A DNA stretch of 64,000 nt from Pirellulales bacterium (GTDB lineage: Bacteria > Planctomycetota > Planctomycetia > Pirellulales > Thermoguttaceae), in the NCBI GenBank assembly GCA_016935315.1, contig JAFGRD010000100.1, forward strand, positions 1-64,000, given 5' to 3'. Positions 63,164 to 64,000 of this stretch are shown piece by piece (positions within the stretch are counted from its first letter, which is position 1; every line of letters begins with the position of its first letter). The notes under the pieces are model-generated. The model saw only the letters and a list, made by a program, of their open reading frames with translations. It did no database searches and was not told the DNA's origin. The position numbers were made by a program, and so were the translations under genes.

Positions 63164-63197
63164 ATTGTAGCAGCCGTGTCATTGTAGCAGCAGTGTA
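63164..63197. repeat. Two tandem 17-bp units CATTGTAGCAGC(C/A)GTGT
   Basis: Units at 63164-63180 and 63181-63197 differ at one base. The CATTGTAGC core is shared with the tandem repeat at 49926-49967. It lies 16 bp beyond repeat copy D in the gap between the UVR-domain and DUF4912 genes. Confidence 0.55.
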
Positions 63198-63345
63198 CAT
63201 CGACAATGGAGAGAGGGCGAGGGCGGGCCAGAGAGGGGGAGGTTCGGAATGGTACGATTGGCGGGGTATCATCCGGCATTCCGGAAGGATCTCGACGACC
63301 GCTCGCCGAGACCTGTTCCTGCACCGTGCCAATCATCCGTGCCAA

Positions 63346-64000
63346 TCATTCGCCGAGATCGCGGATGACCGGTTCCATCACCTTCGTATTACGGTCCACC
63401 GCCAGAACGATCGTGCGCTGTTCGACCCCGTCGCTGCTGCTGGCCACGACGGGGAGAACGTGGCGTCGATCGGGAAGGTTGAAGCGGACCGCAAAGGTTC
63501 CGTCGGGACGCAGATGGATCGGCTCCCCCCGCAAGGTGACGTGGGCGCCGGGATCGGTGACCCCGTGGACGATCAACTCCGTGTCAATCTCGACGTTCAA
63601 CTCCTCGCGTTTGTCGCCGGTGGTCGCCCCTAATCCGAACTGGGTTGCCATCGGATCGCCCATCGGCCGGCGGAGCCGCTCCTCGAAGATCTCCTTCAAC
63701 TCGTGGTTGCTCTCGCGTTCTTCGTAGCCGCCGCTCATGGCGTAAATCCGGTCGAAATCCTTGGCCACTTCAGACCAATTGTGGTCGAAGGAATCGCCGG
63801 AGGAGGCCTGCGGTGTGCTGACCAAGTTGCTGCGGGCGACCGAGTAAAACTTCCCGCAGGCGGCCAAGTAGCCGATCTCGAGTTGGTAGCTGTTCGGCGG
63901 ATCTTGAACGTCAACGTACCAGTTGTTCACTCCGCCATGGATATCGATATCTCGGACGATCCGGGTCGCGGTGCTGGTCGTGCCGTTTCGAGTCACTTCG
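63346..64000 (-). CDS. DUF4912-domain protein (5' end outside window)
   Basis: The C-terminal ~218 residues of a gene on the - strand that begins beyond the right edge. The segment DIHGGVNNWYVDVQDPP, followed by YQLEIGYLAACGKFYSVARS, is the DUF4912 beta-sandwich-like domain. A helical stretch follows, and then another beta domain (VIVHGVTDPGAHVTLRGE-type Ig-like fold: IVHGVTDPGAHVTLRG, LRPDGTFAVRFNLP). The Ig-like domain suggests carbohydrate or protein binding. The N-terminal region, often helical and basic in this family, is not visible. Function unknown. Confidence 0.75.
   Translation of the reverse strand, partial: EVTRNGTTSTATRIVRDIDIHGGVNNWYVDVQDPPNSYQLEIGYLAACGKFYSVARSNLVSTPQASSGDSFDHNWSEVAKDFDRIYAMSGGYEERESNHELKEIFEERLRRPMGDPMATQFGLGATTGDKREELNVEIDTELIVHGVTDPGAHVTLRGEPIHLRPDGTFAVRFNLPDRRHVLPVVASSSDGVEQRTIVLAVDRNTKVMEPVIRDLGE

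Overview
The window reads as one stretch of a Planctomycetota chromosome, most likely of the Pirellulales type. It is GC-rich, and it carries several planctomycete hallmarks. These are secreted dockerin and PEP-CTERM proteins, secreted glycosidases, an alternative complex III (ACIII) cluster joined to an A2-type caa3 oxidase, GAP1/double-GTPase proteins, a dimeric-type glycyl-tRNA synthetase and a DUF4912 protein. All assignments come from reading motifs; no database search was run.

Layout. 1-4.5 kb: a four-gene unit made of a coiled-coil protein, a membrane-anchored formylglycine-synthase-like (FGS) protein without catalytic cysteines, a zinc-ribbon GTPase and a GAP1-like partner. It resembles predicted NTPase-centred conflict systems. 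4.6-6.3 kb: plsC and cdsA for phospholipid synthesis. 6.5-8.5 kb: tRNA-Arg(UCU) followed by a small acquired region with an IS3 remnant, an AT-rich GNAT gene, repeat debris and a Cys-rich secreted protein. 8.6-15.7 kb: a complete tripartite RND efflux set (outer-membrane factor, TetR, adaptor, pump) with paired palindromes in the tetR promoter. 16-20 kb: a GH2 glycosidase and the tail of a lost sulfatase.

20-33.7 kb: a respiratory cluster. Heme O synthase lies on +. On - the order is actA-actB-actC-actDE-actF-small protein-sco-coxB-coxA-coxC-coxD, with most genes overlapping by a few bases. Together they encode quinol to cytochrome c to oxygen electron transfer. 34-39 kb: a second RND adaptor/pump pair preceded by a coupled leader peptide. 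39-52 kb: mostly secreted proteins on - (PQQ-type propeller, papain-like protease with dockerins and PEP-CTERM, GH5-like, beta-helix and unknown enzymes), with a degenerate primase-like gene among them. 52-57.5 kb: ubiD and comB (divergent), glyS, and a zinc-ribbon membrane protein. 57.7-60.2 kb: a Rieske/cytochrome b-c complex, so the cell has a second quinol oxidase complex besides ACIII. 60.2-64 kb: nrnA, ribF, a UVR-domain protein and a truncated DUF4912 gene.

A roughly 100-bp MITE-like element with terminal inverted repeats and a conserved internal hairpin occurs four times (8.5, 28.4, 54.9 and 63.0 kb), always next to a gene start. A compensatory base change in one copy suggests the hairpin matters. 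This element, the GTPase/GAP1/FGS unit and a His-to-Tyr change at a heme-ligand position of cytochrome b are the most noteworthy items.
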